This document shows positions 10,662-20,900 of a DNA stretch of 64,000 nucleotides, piece after piece; within the stretch, counting starts at the first letter, position 1, and every line of letters begins with the position of its first letter. Under the pieces are notes generated by a model. That model was not told where the DNA came from and searched no databases. It saw only the letters and a program-made list of their open reading frames with translations. The translations under genes and the position numbers were made by a program. Origin of the DNA: Pseudovirgaria hyperparasitica (taxonomy: Eukaryota > Ascomycota > Dothideomycetes > Acrospermales > Acrospermaceae); NCBI RefSeq assembly GCF_010093815.1, contig NW_022985562.1:806001-870000 (forward strand), given 5' to 3'.

Positions 10662-12404
10662 TTAGCGAATGGTGGCTCCTTCGAAATTCGGTGTTTCCGC
10701 TGTCAGATCGTTGCTCGTAACGTCTGGTGTAGCTTCACCGGTATTTTCAGTCGTGTTTCCTTCTTTTGAATTCGTTGCCGACTCTTCGTGTACTCCATTG
10801 CCATTAGATGTTACAGCCTCCTTCACCTTTGAAACGCCTTCATCGACTTTAGCCTTGACCTTTGATGCCGTACTCGCGCCTGTGCCAGACTTTGGCTTGC
10901 TCGACGCAGGCGCTGGAGCTGGGGCGCGGCGAGGAGGAGACTTGACTTCCACCTTTTCATGTGTTTTACTAGCCGAACTTGCCGTTGGTCGCATCATGCG
11001 TGCTAAGAATCCGCTATCAGGCGCGGCTGTGCTAGTCCTTGATTCGGATCGACTGGACGGTTGAGGTGGGAGAGATGCACGAGGCGCTTTCTTGACTGGC
11101 GCAGGAGGTTTGAAGCTCGAGGTGCGATCACGACCAGCAGGTTTGCGTGCTACTGAGGCTTCGGCCTCGTGTTTAGCGGCGGAGGAAGCAGTAGGCTGTG
11201 TCAAATGCGAGGGCAACTGGACCGGTCGAGTGGGTGACTTAGGCTTAGGTTTGACGAAACTACCTGTGGATGTCGAACCAGAAAGTCTTTCCTTGGCTGA
11301 TGAGGACGTAGAAGATGACATTGAGGCTCTTGGGGCTTTGGAAGTAGAGGGAGCTGGCTTCACAGGAGCTGTCTTGCTTGTGGCTGATGTCGGAGTCTTT
11401 GTTGGTGATTTGACAGCTGGTTTCACCGAGGTAGCTTTTGTTTGAATGGGAGCTGGCTTGCTAGTGGTGGTCGCCTTCAACTTTGCTTTTGCCTCTGCGA
11501 TAATAGAAGAGCCTCCATTGCTCTTGGCTGGCTCGGGCTTCTTTTCGGGCTTCTTCTCAGGCTCTGCAACTGGAGCTGGGGCTGCAGCTGGGGTGTCATC
11601 GGCTTTGGGCTTTGCAGTCGGAGGTTCAACGGTGGCATCAGGGACGGTGCTCGACGTGGACTTGGTCACCTGCTCGACTGGCTCTTGCGTCGCACGAGAA
11701 GCTTCTCCCGCGGAGACTGCAGGCGTGTCTGTGGAGTCCGATGGCTTCGTCACTGCCGGTGTTTCTTCTTTTACCGAATTGGGTTTGTCTGGGTTGATCA
11801 AAGGTGCTTCCACCTCGGTAGCTGGCCCGGACGAATTGGTCTTTTCCGTCAAAGGCTCTGTAGTGGGTGCATCTGGTGATGTTGGCAGAGCTTCAGCCTC
11901 AATTGCTGCAGTACTGTGCGGTGCGGTCTCTGGCGGCTGCGTATCAATGGCTCCGACAGTCTTGTCCGTTGGCTCGAGAATTGGTGTAGCTGTAGAGCCA
12001 GATCCAATGGCCGACTCTGGCACCACCTCGTCCACAACACCCATGTCCACGCTCATCTTACGTTGTTCGATTTCGTTGCTCATTGTTTTCTTAAGCTCTT
12101 CAATTTGTGCTATATCTCTGCTCTGTCTCAAGCTGAAACTCTCTCTTCGTTGGGCGAGAGGACTTGTGGCGTCGTAGTGACGACTTGTACTGCGCGCGGC
12201 GCTCGTTTCTCTTGGGAAGAAACCTGAAGATTCGACGGAGACAAAGCTGGCGCGTATCTTGGAGGTAGGACGACTGAGAGAAGTATCGCTTGTTATGGAA
12301 GCAGCGGGAGAGCGGCCACGGGGCTCTGGAGAGGTAGTCACGTCGGAGGTTTGCTCAAAGATTGCACGGAGGTTCCGAACGCCACTGGATCGATTTGTGG
12401 ACAT
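10662..12404 (-). CDS. Disordered Ser/Thr/Ala/Pro-rich protein of unknown function
   Basis: A single-exon gene of 580 residues. The N-terminus, SSGVRNLRAIFEQ, and the nearby PEPRGRSPAASI and SKIRASFVSVE segments resemble a conserved head found in many Pezizomycotina hypothetical proteins. A short charged stretch at about residues 95-120 (QIEELKKTMSNEIEQRKMS) could be a small coiled coil. From there to the end the protein is low complexity: Ser, Thr, Ala, Pro, Lys and Glu, with an EKKPEKKPEPAK run. The many SP and TP sites suggest phosphorylation. No catalytic domain, signal peptide or membrane segment is visible. The large open frame on the opposite strand is a composition artefact. I cannot assign a function. 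Confidence 0.75.
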   Translation of the reverse strand: MSTNRSSGVRNLRAIFEQTSDVTTSPEPRGRSPAASITSDTSLSRPTSKIRASFVSVESSGFFPRETSAARSTSRHYDATSPLAQRRESFSLRQSRDIAQIEELKKTMSNEIEQRKMSVDMGVVDEVVPESAIGSGSTATPILEPTDKTVGAIDTQPPETAPHSTAAIEAEALPTSPDAPTTEPLTEKTNSSGPATEVEAPLINPDKPNSVKEETPAVTKPSDSTDTPAVSAGEASRATQEPVEQVTKSTSSTVPDATVEPPTAKPKADDTPAAAPAPVAEPEKKPEKKPEPAKSNGGSSIIAEAKAKLKATTTSKPAPIQTKATSVKPAVKSPTKTPTSATSKTAPVKPAPSTSKAPRASMSSSTSSSAKERLSGSTSTGSFVKPKPKSPTRPVQLPSHLTQPTASSAAKHEAEASVARKPAGRDRTSSFKPPAPVKKAPRASLPPQPSSRSESRTSTAAPDSGFLARMMRPTASSASKTHEKVEVKSPPRRAPAPAPASSKPKSGTGASTASKVKAKVDEGVSKVKEAVTSNGNGVHEESATNSKEGNTTENTGEATPDVTSNDLTAETPNFEGATIR

Positions 12405-13343
12405 GGCTACGGAAAAGCAAGAAGCGTCAGTACTCGAAGCGAGAGAAGATGCGTGTTGGGTATGATTGTGGGTTGCTGGTCAGGAACAGGTACGACGAGG
12501 GGCCGATCGAAATCGTCGACCAGGATGATGCAGAGGCGCATGAAACGCGTCCATACGTGTTTGACATTTAGGCGCTGGAGCGTCCTTCATTAGTGATGGC
12601 GGAAAGGGTGTTACTTACAATTCAGCAACAGTACAGGGGCATCGTCAGCAGTGAGAATGCGTGCAAAGATGGCGATGGAAGGATATCTTTGCGTAGCAAT
12701 TACAGGAAAAGGGGGGTTGTTTGGGGATGGTGGACCGTAGAACGAAAGGGAACCTGGAGCCTGCGCACGGAAATACTAACCTTAGGTCAGACCCCTTTTT
12801 TGCGCGCTTTTTCGCTACGTCACTTCGTCTTGACGATATTATCAAGCCATCTGCACTATTTACTCGTTTCTTACGCATCACATCTTGACTCGTGCCCAAA
12901 GTAAGAGAGATTACTAGAGCATTGTCGTTTCAGATACAAGTCCGCGCCCAATGATCACGCTGTCTGAAAGCTTTGCAAGGGCGTGCAACGCATTAAACAT
13001 TTCCGGCAAGCTCCGTCATACCTCGAAAGATATCTGCATGGATCACCCGTCGCTCAACGAGCGCAACATGTCTCTGTTGTACTACTGATTTCTGCTTTTT
13101 GTTACGTCAACGATGCAATGTGTTTCGAGTTTCAACCACATAGACGACCGTTGATAGCCCAAACGGGCTAGCTTCGGTGTGTCATCGGATCCATATTCTT
13201 GTCAACATCAAGGCTCACTTTCAGGACTCTGTTGAATCAACCAAACACTAATTCATGCAGAAAGTGTGTGATATGTGTGGAACGAACTACTTAAAGGCAT
13301 GAGCTGCCAAAGAAACTAGTAATGATACCAAAGGACTCCTCCC
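12405..13343. other. Intergenic region upstream of the disordered-protein gene
   Basis: It holds the upstream region of the 10662-12404 gene and the 3' region of the esterase gene, both on the - strand. No convincing coding frame or RNA gene was found. Confidence 0.5.
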
Positions 13344-14033
13344 TCAGGCCTTCGCCTTATTGATGGCATAAGTTGCGCCCGCTTGCGCGTACTTCTGTAC
13401 AACACCAGTGTGCGGGCTCAAGCTGCTCCCACTATCACAGAACAGATCATTCGAATCGCAGATATCAAGGAGCCTGGCAGAGTATGTGTCTAGCGTCGTG
13501 GTAACACTCCTCTTATAGATGCCACTCCTAGTGCTGGTCCCGCTGTTATACGACTTCCCAGCAACATGCGCTGGACTCGCAAAGCTGACTGTGGCCACAA
13601 TGTTCTTCGTGTACGTGGAGGATAGCGGTGCTTCGGAGCTGAAGCTGGCCCCACCGAGCGCGTCGCCGATGACTTGTCCGCCCTGCGAGTATCCCAGCAA
13701 GACGATCTTGGAGGAAGGACAGGAGGTGGCGTAGGCTGTTATGGCTTTCTTGAGGTTTACCACGCCCGTGTTCTCTGAGGACTCGTAGTTGTCGAGTGTG
13801 GCTGGATAGTCGAGGCCGACTGAAACAGAGCCGGGCAGAGAGTTCTTGATAAGAGTAGAAACCTGGGAAAGGGAACCTTCACCCACAGCCTGGGTAGAGC
13901 CACGGGCAGAGATGATGTAGACGGCGGTTCCGCTGACGCAAGTCGCCTGACGGCTTTGGAGAAAAGAAGGAAGTGTCGGCCATGCTGAGGCGAGGGAGGC
14001 GAGGCCAAGGGCGAGGAGAGCAGTAGAGTGCAT
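13344..14033 (-). CDS. Secreted cutinase-family esterase (CE5)
   Basis: A single-exon gene of 229 residues. The first ~18 residues form a signal peptide (hydrophobic LLALGLASLASA). The mature part is a cutinase/acetylxylan esterase alpha/beta hydrolase. The nucleophile elbow GYSQGG places Ser at ~116. The CDSNDLFCD segment holds the likely catalytic Asp (~196) between two Cys, and SPHTGV holds the His (~208). Cys32 and Cys105 probably form the first conserved disulphide. The early ISARGSTQAVGEG pattern is closer to the acetylxylan-esterase side of the family than to classic cutinase. The substrate (cutin-like polyester or acetylated xylan) cannot be decided from sequence alone. The protein is secreted and acts on plant or dead biomass. 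Confidence 0.9.
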   Translation of the reverse strand: MHSTALLALGLASLASAWPTLPSFLQSRQATCVSGTAVYIISARGSTQAVGEGSLSQVSTLIKNSLPGSVSVGLDYPATLDNYESSENTGVVNLKKAITAYATSCPSSKIVLLGYSQGGQVIGDALGGASFSSEAPLSSTYTKNIVATVSFASPAHVAGKSYNSGTSTRSGIYKRSVTTTLDTYSARLLDICDSNDLFCDSGSSLSPHTGVVQKYAQAGATYAINKAKA

Positions 14034-14088
14034 AGTGAGTGTGTTGAAGACGAGCTCTTGGTGCTTACAATCGATGTAGTGGAGCCCT

Positions 14089-14097
14089 CTATTTATA
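14089..14097 (-). promoter_or_regulatory. TATA box of the esterase gene
   Basis: TATAAATAG on the - strand, 56-64 bp before the esterase ATG. Its position and match fit a fungal core promoter with a short leader. Confidence 0.6.
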
Positions 14098-15087
14098 CAA
14101 ACACGACCACATCCTCGTATTCTTCAAACGGGCATGTAGGACAAGACAATATGTACCTGGCTCAGCGCTATAATACACTCTAAAGCCATACTACCGGCCA
14201 GCAAGCCCAAAGTGGAAGGAAACGAACTACGCACTCAGACTATCATCATAAGCGTTGCTCGAACTACTTGTTTAGTAACAAAGTTTAGCAACGTGATGGC
14301 TATACAATCCAGGAGAGGCTCCAGCCATATTGCTTGGCATATTCATAATAGCAACAGGGGAGAACACGCTAGGCAATTCGTCGAAATGGGATGTTTACTC
14401 CGGCTTGACAACCTTCCTTGACACTCCCCGCAAAAGCATCTAGTCGCAAATCACCCACCCGTTCTTCAAAAACCTAGCAACCCCGCACTCTTCACACAAG
14501 CGATCTTAACGAGCTGCCTGGTTAGGACTAAGGTCGCTACGTGATCGCCTTCCCGTATCCCGGCTGGGCGTCCGGATATGGCTGGACTCGGACCAATATC
14601 CGACGCCGAGACACCTCGTACTACGTACGCATCGCGGGTTCCTGACCATGATGAAACACACACAAAATGCCAAAGCACTTTATATGACATTGGGATTGCT
14701 TACCATCTAGTTCTTAGTATAGTCTGACCTAACCACTGGAGACCTACGACATGGGGCTCTGCGGCTGCGCCGCAATAGACGCTACATCGCCAGCTGTAGC
14801 CGCCTACGTACGACAGCGCACCCAAAAAAAGATAATGTTTCTTGCCATCAACACCAATGATGAATGTAGTACATGCGCTTTACCCGTGCCACATAGAAGA
14901 GGGAGCCGTGCAATATAATGCTCCAGAGTAGGCTGAAGACGCTATAGTGAAATTCTGACTCTGCTGCCTTTTACCTCATCTTTATCATTGTAGCGAAAAC
15001 ACCAGAATTTTCATGATTTCACATTATCGAATAGAAAACAGTTTTGGTCTTGTTTCTTCTTATCTCCCTCACACACACAAACACATA
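14098..15087. other. Divergent intergenic region
   Basis: This lies between the esterase (-) and the Cys-rich membrane protein (+). No gene or RNA was recognised. A short CA-rich leader (CACACACACAAACACA) lies just before the ATG at 15088. Confidence 0.5.
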
Positions 15088-16053
15088 ATGAAGTTCCTGG
15101 ACTCGAGCAGGCAGCATTGGAAATTCTCAAAACGCCAGGACGTCGAGGCTCAAGCTCTGGTGTCGGCAACGTCGATATGCGGCTACAAGGACGGCAACGC
15201 CCTGTCCAGCCGGACTGCAGAACCAGGGTACAGATGCAGGTACGATGGCGCTGCGCAGGTCTGGGGCTTCTGCACAGAAAGCATCGACGACATAGCCGGG
15301 TGTCGACTGAACAGTGCGTGCTTCGACCTCAACTCCTGCACATCGGGATGCGGCTGGTTGAATGACCCATCTGGACATACGGTGAAATGGTTAGATGATC
15401 CCCGTAAACACACGTATATTTGGTTACTGATTGTAGTATGGTGTATATATAGTACGAAATCGAGCCGCGGCTTCTGCTCTGCCGCACTGCTTACGGCGAA
15501 TATCGATCAGACGTATACCTATCTCGACTGCGCCGACAGCGCGACCATCGATCATCTACAGGTTACACCGACGGACACCCCCGAGACTACGAGCTCGACG
15601 TTCAGCAGTACGGTGATGCCAGCTGTGGCTTCCTTCACATCGAGTCTCCCTTCTGCGACGACCGGCGTCGTTCCCATCACCACTCCAGCGCCGGCAGCAC
15701 TCACGGCGACGCCCTCTACGGCCACAGACACTGAGGCATCGAATAGAGCTCCACTTCCGGCAATTATTGGCGGTGTCCTGGGCGGGCTTGTGCTCACCTG
15801 CTGTACGCTGCTGGTCTTGCTCCTGGTCTTCCGACGGCGTAGTAAACCTCATGTATGCAAGGATATAAAGCCTACAATCAAGGGCCCGTATCCGGTGTCA
15901 AATGATACGAATGACATGGATGTCAAGTATTATATCAGCGATATCAAGGGGTCATTGAAGGGTAGTCGGGCTACGTTGAGGGTGAATCGCAGTCCGGTCG
16001 AGATTTCCGAGAGTAATTACTGGTCAAGGAGCCCAGTAGAATTAGCCGGTTGA
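15088..16053 (+). CDS. Cys-rich single-pass membrane/surface protein
   Basis: Two exons, 15088-15389 and 15453-16053, with a 63 bp intron (15390-15452), give 300 residues. Splicing produces TVKCTKSSRGFCSAALLT, which restores the Cys spacing of a fungal surface-protein family: ICGYKDG, YRCRYD, GFCTES, SACFDLNSC, YTYLDCADS. A Ser/Thr/Pro-rich stalk follows. One strong membrane segment lies at about residues 201-224 (IIGGVLGGLVLTCCTLLVLL), then a basic stop-transfer FRRRSK and a ~75-residue cytoplasmic tail. The layout resembles wall-stress or surface-sensor-type proteins. No clear signal peptide is seen after either ATG (15013 or 15088), so the N-terminus is uncertain. Function unknown. Confidence 0.7.
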   Translation: MKFLDSSRQHWKFSKRQDVEAQALVSATSICGYKDGNALSSRTAEPGYRCRYDGAAQVWGFCTESIDDIAGCRLNSACFDLNSCTSGCGWLNDPSGHTVKWLDDPRKHTYIWLLIVVWCIYSTKSSRGFCSAALLTANIDQTYTYLDCADSATIDHLQVTPTDTPETTSSTFSSTVMPAVASFTSSLPSATTGVVPITTPAPAALTATPSTATDTEASNRAPLPAIIGGVLGGLVLTCCTLLVLLLVFRRRSKPHVCKDIKPTIKGPYPVSNDTNDMDVKYYISDIKGSLKGSRATLRVNRSPVEISESNYWSRSPVELAG

Positions 16054-16205
16054 GTGTGAGTATAAGAACGCATAGCATTCTTTCACAATTCAAACTCAGT
16101 TTACAACCTGCCAATACCCCTCCAACACATTCTGGCAATCGTTGCACGTGTAGAGGTTCCTGGACAAGCCAGGGATCCAGAGCCCAACTCCTCGACTTCA
16201 ATTGA

Positions 16206-17809
16206 TCAATCACCGCCCAGCAGCCCAGCCGCATTCCACACCGTCGTCCCAAACTGATCCAGATTGAAGCACCACAGCCCCAGATTTCTCAACAGCGCAT
16301 CGTCCTCGACAACGCCATTCCTCACGCTGCGCAAGTGTCCGATTGTCATGACTTCACGCCCGCTCTTCGCACGCAGATACTCCTGATACTTGCGCTCCCA
16401 CTCGATGCGCGTGCGCGCTTCCCACAGATCCTTGGTCGCGGGCAAGGGCACGGCGTCGAGCCCTTCTGGCTGTGTGGACGGAGACGGAGATGAGGTGGAG
16501 GTGGGCGTGATGCGCATGTCGAGAAGGCGACCTAGGATGAACAGCAGGATAGTAGTGCGACGCACGCTCTCGGCGTAGATCCATTCTTCCCATGAGGGGA
16601 AGCCGCCGGACTTTTCCTTGTCGCAGAGCAGGCCGTACCGTTGGAGGACGCGGTTGGCGACGATCTGTAGATGAGAAGCATTAGCATTAGCGCCATAGGC
16701 ATGTGCACGTCATAGACGACGACAAAAGACAAGAACGTAATGAGAAGACAGACTTACACCGAGCGCAACGACAATCGAACCATCGCACTGCACCTTCTGC
16801 TCGTCCGTAAGCAGACTATACATCAGCGTATACAGCGCCATCGTCTGGAAGCACTCGAGCAGCATCCACTTGCCATAGCCCTCAAACTACACAGAAAAAA
16901 TTTCCATCAGCAAACTCTTCAATCTCGAACAAAAAAAAGAGAATCCCACTGCCCCCCCCCCCCTTTCCTTCTCACTCAGACACACGCAACCACGTGACCC
17001 ACCTCGCTCAGCATCCTCTTCTGCTCATAATGCCCCGTCGTGCTCAGCAGCCCGAAATTGTTCACCGTCGTCGCAAGACTCATCTGCACCACCCCACACG
17101 CATTGTCCAGCGGGCCGTGCCAGCACACATGCTTGCCCTTGCCCTCACACTCGCGCGTGCCCGTCCGCAGACACGTCGCGTGGACGTACGGCGGCAACGC
17201 CAGACCCTCTACCAGCATGCGTGGCCACGTCGCCAGCGAGCCATGTACGACGCGGGATAGCAGTGCGGCTGAGGCCGTAGATGGGGTGCGCGCGAGCGTG
17301 AAGCGCGGGTTTGCGGACGTGGGGTCTGGGTCGAATAGGTGTGGGCGGTCGGACGTAGATCCGGATCCAGATCCAGAGCCGGTGGTGGATGAGGAGGAGG
17401 GACCGGACGGGGAGAAGGTGTCGAGGTCGAGCGGGCTGCCGAAGAGGGAGTCGAAGGGGGCTTCGGTGGTTTGGTAGTTGTTGTATGCTCCGGGGGCGTG
17501 CTCGGTGGGTATTGTGGATGTGTGGGATGGTGGCACTTGGGCTGTGGTGGTGAAGGAGAAGCCGTTGTAGTCTGATGATGAGGGAGCTGCTGCTGTGGAT
17601 AGGGTTTCGTCTCGTTCGCGCAGAGGTTGTATGTTTGGGAGTGTGACGTCCTTGTATATGCATGTCGAGCCGCGAGAGGTACAGCGGGTGCACGTGGGGA
17701 AGGTTAGACTGCAGCGGGTTTTTGCGGCGCGACATTGCTCGCAGGACTTTTTGCGCGAGTAGGACATGCTTTGTCTGTGGGATTGTGTATACCGGCTGTT
17801 TATAGACAT
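16206..17809 (-). CDS. Zn2Cys6 transcription factor
   Basis: Three exons, 17809-17003, 16886-16758 and 16664-16206, are joined across introns of 116 and 93 bp (the second with a perfect GTAAGT donor), giving 464 residues. The DNA-binding domain is at the N-terminus: Cys23, 26, 33, 40, 43 and 50 in CEQCRAAKTRC...CTRCTSRGSTC, the fungal binuclear zinc cluster. A Ser/Gly-rich linker follows. The C-terminal half has alpha-helical segments (GKWMLLECFQTMALYTLMY and WEEWIYAESVRRTTILLFIL) like those in many regulators of this class. The ATG at 17767 is an alternative start that also keeps the whole zinc cluster. Converges on the surface-protein gene with 152 bp between stops. Target genes are unknown. 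Confidence 0.85.
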
Positions 17810-18780
17810 CCTTGAAGGGGTTGCTGGGTTGGGGTGCTTGTATAGCGAGATTGGGGAAGGTCGTAGTATCAAGAAACCAGGGACTGGGATGTTGTCATAT
17901 AGTGCCCTAGTAAGCCTAGTGTGTGTATAAGGTACATACCGATCTGCGGACAAGAATAGTCTGTGTAAATAATTAATTATTCCCGCATCAACCACGTCTT
18001 CTGAGATTTATTTTTCGATCTATCCGAAGAAGGACAAGATAGAGCAAAGGAATATAAATTATACCAGTAGGCTAATCGTTCGTGGGGGCTGTGTATTTAT
18101 ACTTTGATATGAAGTCTTCGAGATTAATTAGTCCGCGATAACTCCCCCGGATGGCAGCCAAAAAGGCCCCCAAAAGGCCCCCAAAAGGCCCCCAAATCGG
18201 CTGCCAGACCCGCTGTCTGGGGCTGCCAAAGGTGCAAATATTGCGACTACGTTCCATGATGTTGTTCACTTGACATTGCCATTCCAAGCCAGCACGAGCC
18301 AATCAGAGCTCGTGGTTTGCTTCGTACCGACAGTACCGACATGCCAACAGTGCCGATGGTAATAGCATGTCTGACACACATCTACACTAGTAAATTCCAA
18401 TACTATTATAGATCGTCTCACTCCTGGATACTTAGGAAGCTCTTCTACAGATCTCATCGTTTCAGATCTTAATATACTTTCTCTATGTCCTTAGAACGAG
18501 CAGAGCACTGATCTGTAGGCCTGATGATGACAACCTCAAGGACTTACGATTCAAATCAAGTGAAGAGTAGCGCCATGTCACACGTATAGTTGAGCACATG
18601 AGTGGATCACAGAAACACTTCAATAAAGAGCAGTGATGAACATTTTCAACTATCATATTGTCTACTCTACAAGTCAAGCAAGTTCAGAAGCCAACAGAGC
18701 AACGAAAACGGACACAAAGTCCCACACAAACAACAAAGACTACGCAATGATACACTATCGCCCAAACGACTTGCTCTTCC
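17810..18780. other. Intergenic region with a GGCCCCCAAAA tandem repeat
   Basis: Lies upstream of the zinc-cluster gene. It is AT-rich apart from the GC-rich repeat at about 18151-18226. No coding frame was recognised. Confidence 0.5.
18151..18226. repeat. Short tandem repeat between inverted arms
   Basis: Three to four copies of an 11-12 bp GGCCCCCAAAA unit are followed by CCAGACCCGCTGTCTGG, a stem-loop with CCAGAC/GTCTGG arms. GGCAGCC on the left pairs with GGCTGCC sequences on the right. It could fold as a nested hairpin. Confidence 0.6.
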
Positions 18781-19863
18781 CTAGTACGCATATGGCCGAA
18801 CCGTGAACCTCAAAGCGTCATACAGCTCCGCACTCAGCCAGTCCTGACCCTCCCCAAGAACCATCTCTCCTCCCAATATGATATTCCCATAGAAATCCTG
18901 CTCCACTTGCACACGAGGCCCAAAAGTCGCCCACTGCGTGGCGTCCAAGCCCGCCGTGCAGAACACCTGGAGCATAAGATAGTGACGCACCATGTTCCCA
19001 GCATGACGCCTAAACGCCTGGCCCTCCATGATAATCTGCATATATGGATACTCAACCCGCACCTGTCTCAGTTTTTCTGCGTCTTCGAGCCGCATGCCGA
19101 GCTCCGGCAGCCGGCGCACTACCATATCGTATAATTCGGCCAAGATGCTGATCTCGCGGATGTACTCAATCGGCGTCGTGAATGCGTCGAGGAAGGCGAG
19201 GAGCGAGTTGAGGTTGCCCAAGCGCAGGGTGCGGCCGTTGTACAGGCTTGCGGCGGCTTCGTTGTAGAGGGTGCGGCTGGCGGAGAGCAGGGAGGCGGTC
19301 GTGGTGACGAGGGTGGTTTTGGGAATCGGGTCGAGCTTGCGGTTGTAGCTGGCTGTGACGGGGAAGAGGTGGTAGAGCACGCCTGAGGAGAAGAGCGAGG
19401 TGAAGAGGAATTCGTAGATCATGTCGCGGAGCTCAGGGGGCAGGTCGAAGAGGCGGAAGTGTGTTGGAGGAACGCAATCGTGGGGAATTGGGGGAAGCCT
19501 GTACTGGACCTTGAAGTTGAGACTGATCTCGTCTGTCACAACAGGGGACTCATCGGGAATAGCTGGGACGAGTTCTGTCCATGCACGATCGCGTGTGTAC
19601 TGGCCTTGTATCAATCTGAACTTCTCTGCGTCGTCCAAGGGCATCAGGAATCTCCAATAGACGGTAGATGGATCAACATTATTCGCTATCAGCACCTTCA
19701 AACCGTCGACAATCAGGGAAGTTCCAACAATCTTGTGATATTCGGCAGTCTTGGTAATATCGATGGCGTCGGTTGACTCTTTGTCTTCGGGGCATTGTTT
19801 CCAAGGAAGCAACCATCTCCGTAGCGAAGCAATGCCGAAAGGCCTGGTGTGAATGCTGGCCAT
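18781..19863 (-). CDS. F-box-like protein of unknown function
   Basis: A single-exon gene of 360 residues. The recognisable part is FRLFDLPPELRDMIYEFLF at about residues 136-154, the core of the F-box-like/2EXR-type motif that is greatly expanded in Dothideomycetes. It is followed by SLLSASRTLYNEAAASLYNG, the second half typical of that family. The first 130 residues carry no recognised domain. There is no membrane segment or signal peptide. An SCF-adaptor role is possible, but for this subfamily it is an inference. Confidence 0.72.
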   Translation of the reverse strand: MASIHTRPFGIASLRRWLLPWKQCPEDKESTDAIDITKTAEYHKIVGTSLIVDGLKVLIANNVDPSTVYWRFLMPLDDAEKFRLIQGQYTRDRAWTELVPAIPDESPVVTDEISLNFKVQYRLPPIPHDCVPPTHFRLFDLPPELRDMIYEFLFTSLFSSGVLYHLFPVTASYNRKLDPIPKTTLVTTTASLLSASRTLYNEAAASLYNGRTLRLGNLNSLLAFLDAFTTPIEYIREISILAELYDMVVRRLPELGMRLEDAEKLRQVRVEYPYMQIIMEGQAFRRHAGNMVRHYLMLQVFCTAGLDATQWATFGPRVQVEQDFYGNIILGGEMVLGEGQDWLSAELYDALRFTVRPYAY

Positions 19864-20900
19864 GTTCTCCAGAATGGGTGCTTATCGGACGTGGTGGATT
19901 GTCGATGGTAGAAGATAAGTTGACAGAAAATGAAGGGCTGTAGAAAACTTTTAAGTAAGCGAGCGTGGACGCGTTCGATAGAACACAACACATAAACAAA
20001 CATAACCCAGGTCACACGTGCTAAATAAGTGAAAAATACACGACAAGTAGATACCATCACTAACGGAGCGGTATTCAGCTGGAACAACATATAAAATTTG
20101 CAACCAGCAACAGCAAGATATCAAGATAGGTATTACTCCAAATGCCGACAATGTACGATAACAATCAATAGAACTACTTCTCCTTCCCACTGCAAGCGAG
20201 TAAAGCACGAGAGACGACTCTGAAGTGAAAATTTCATTACAGCCCACAAAAAACACGCCCACGCACCTATGAAAGGCCATTCATTGAACAGATTTTCAAT
20301 AACAAGACAGCATTCTGCGAACCACCCCTGCATAACCCCTATCTCCCCTCGACATTCGCGTGTCCAAAGAGCTCAACCCTTGGAATTAGGCCACGCAAGT
20401 GAAAAGAAAGTATACATAGCAAGAAGTAATCAGAATACGCCAACACCCACCCCCTATCTCAAATAATGAGTGTGTTCTACAACGAGTGTGCGTGGGTATT
20501 GATATCTACCTCCTTCGTCAGACACAAATATTAACAGTGACTCCTCAATATCATCCGGACAGTGGGCTCACAACTGAAAAGGGGGTGTGCTTCTCATCCG
20601 TCACGCACTATAAGAGGGAATGTGTTATGTTTACTTTGTTTGCTAGTCTACTTCAACCGCATGGCACGTCTCAACCAACACCAACAATCTCATCGCGCTC
20701 ATACCATCCGTTCCGTAATCCGATTCCGACTCCAACGCAAAAAATGTATCCAGCCTCAGTTTCCAACTAGGCTGCTTCAAACACGTACTCAAGTCTACCG
20801 TCACGATATCGAGATTTCTGTGTGGATTGACACAGTCTGAAGTTTCACTCAGCCGGCCCTTTCACCGCTGTGTCGGCTGTGGTCTTGCTGGTGGTTGAGC
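19864..20900. other. Intergenic region between two - strand genes
   Basis: Contains the promoter of the F-box-like gene and the 3' region of the Kelch-BTB gene. No convincing gene or RNA was found. Confidence 0.5.

Noticed and set aside
11446-12177. 243-residue + strand open frame
   Set aside because: Antisense shadow of the Ser/Thr/Ala-rich disordered protein; Val/Ser-rich composition mirrors its codons.
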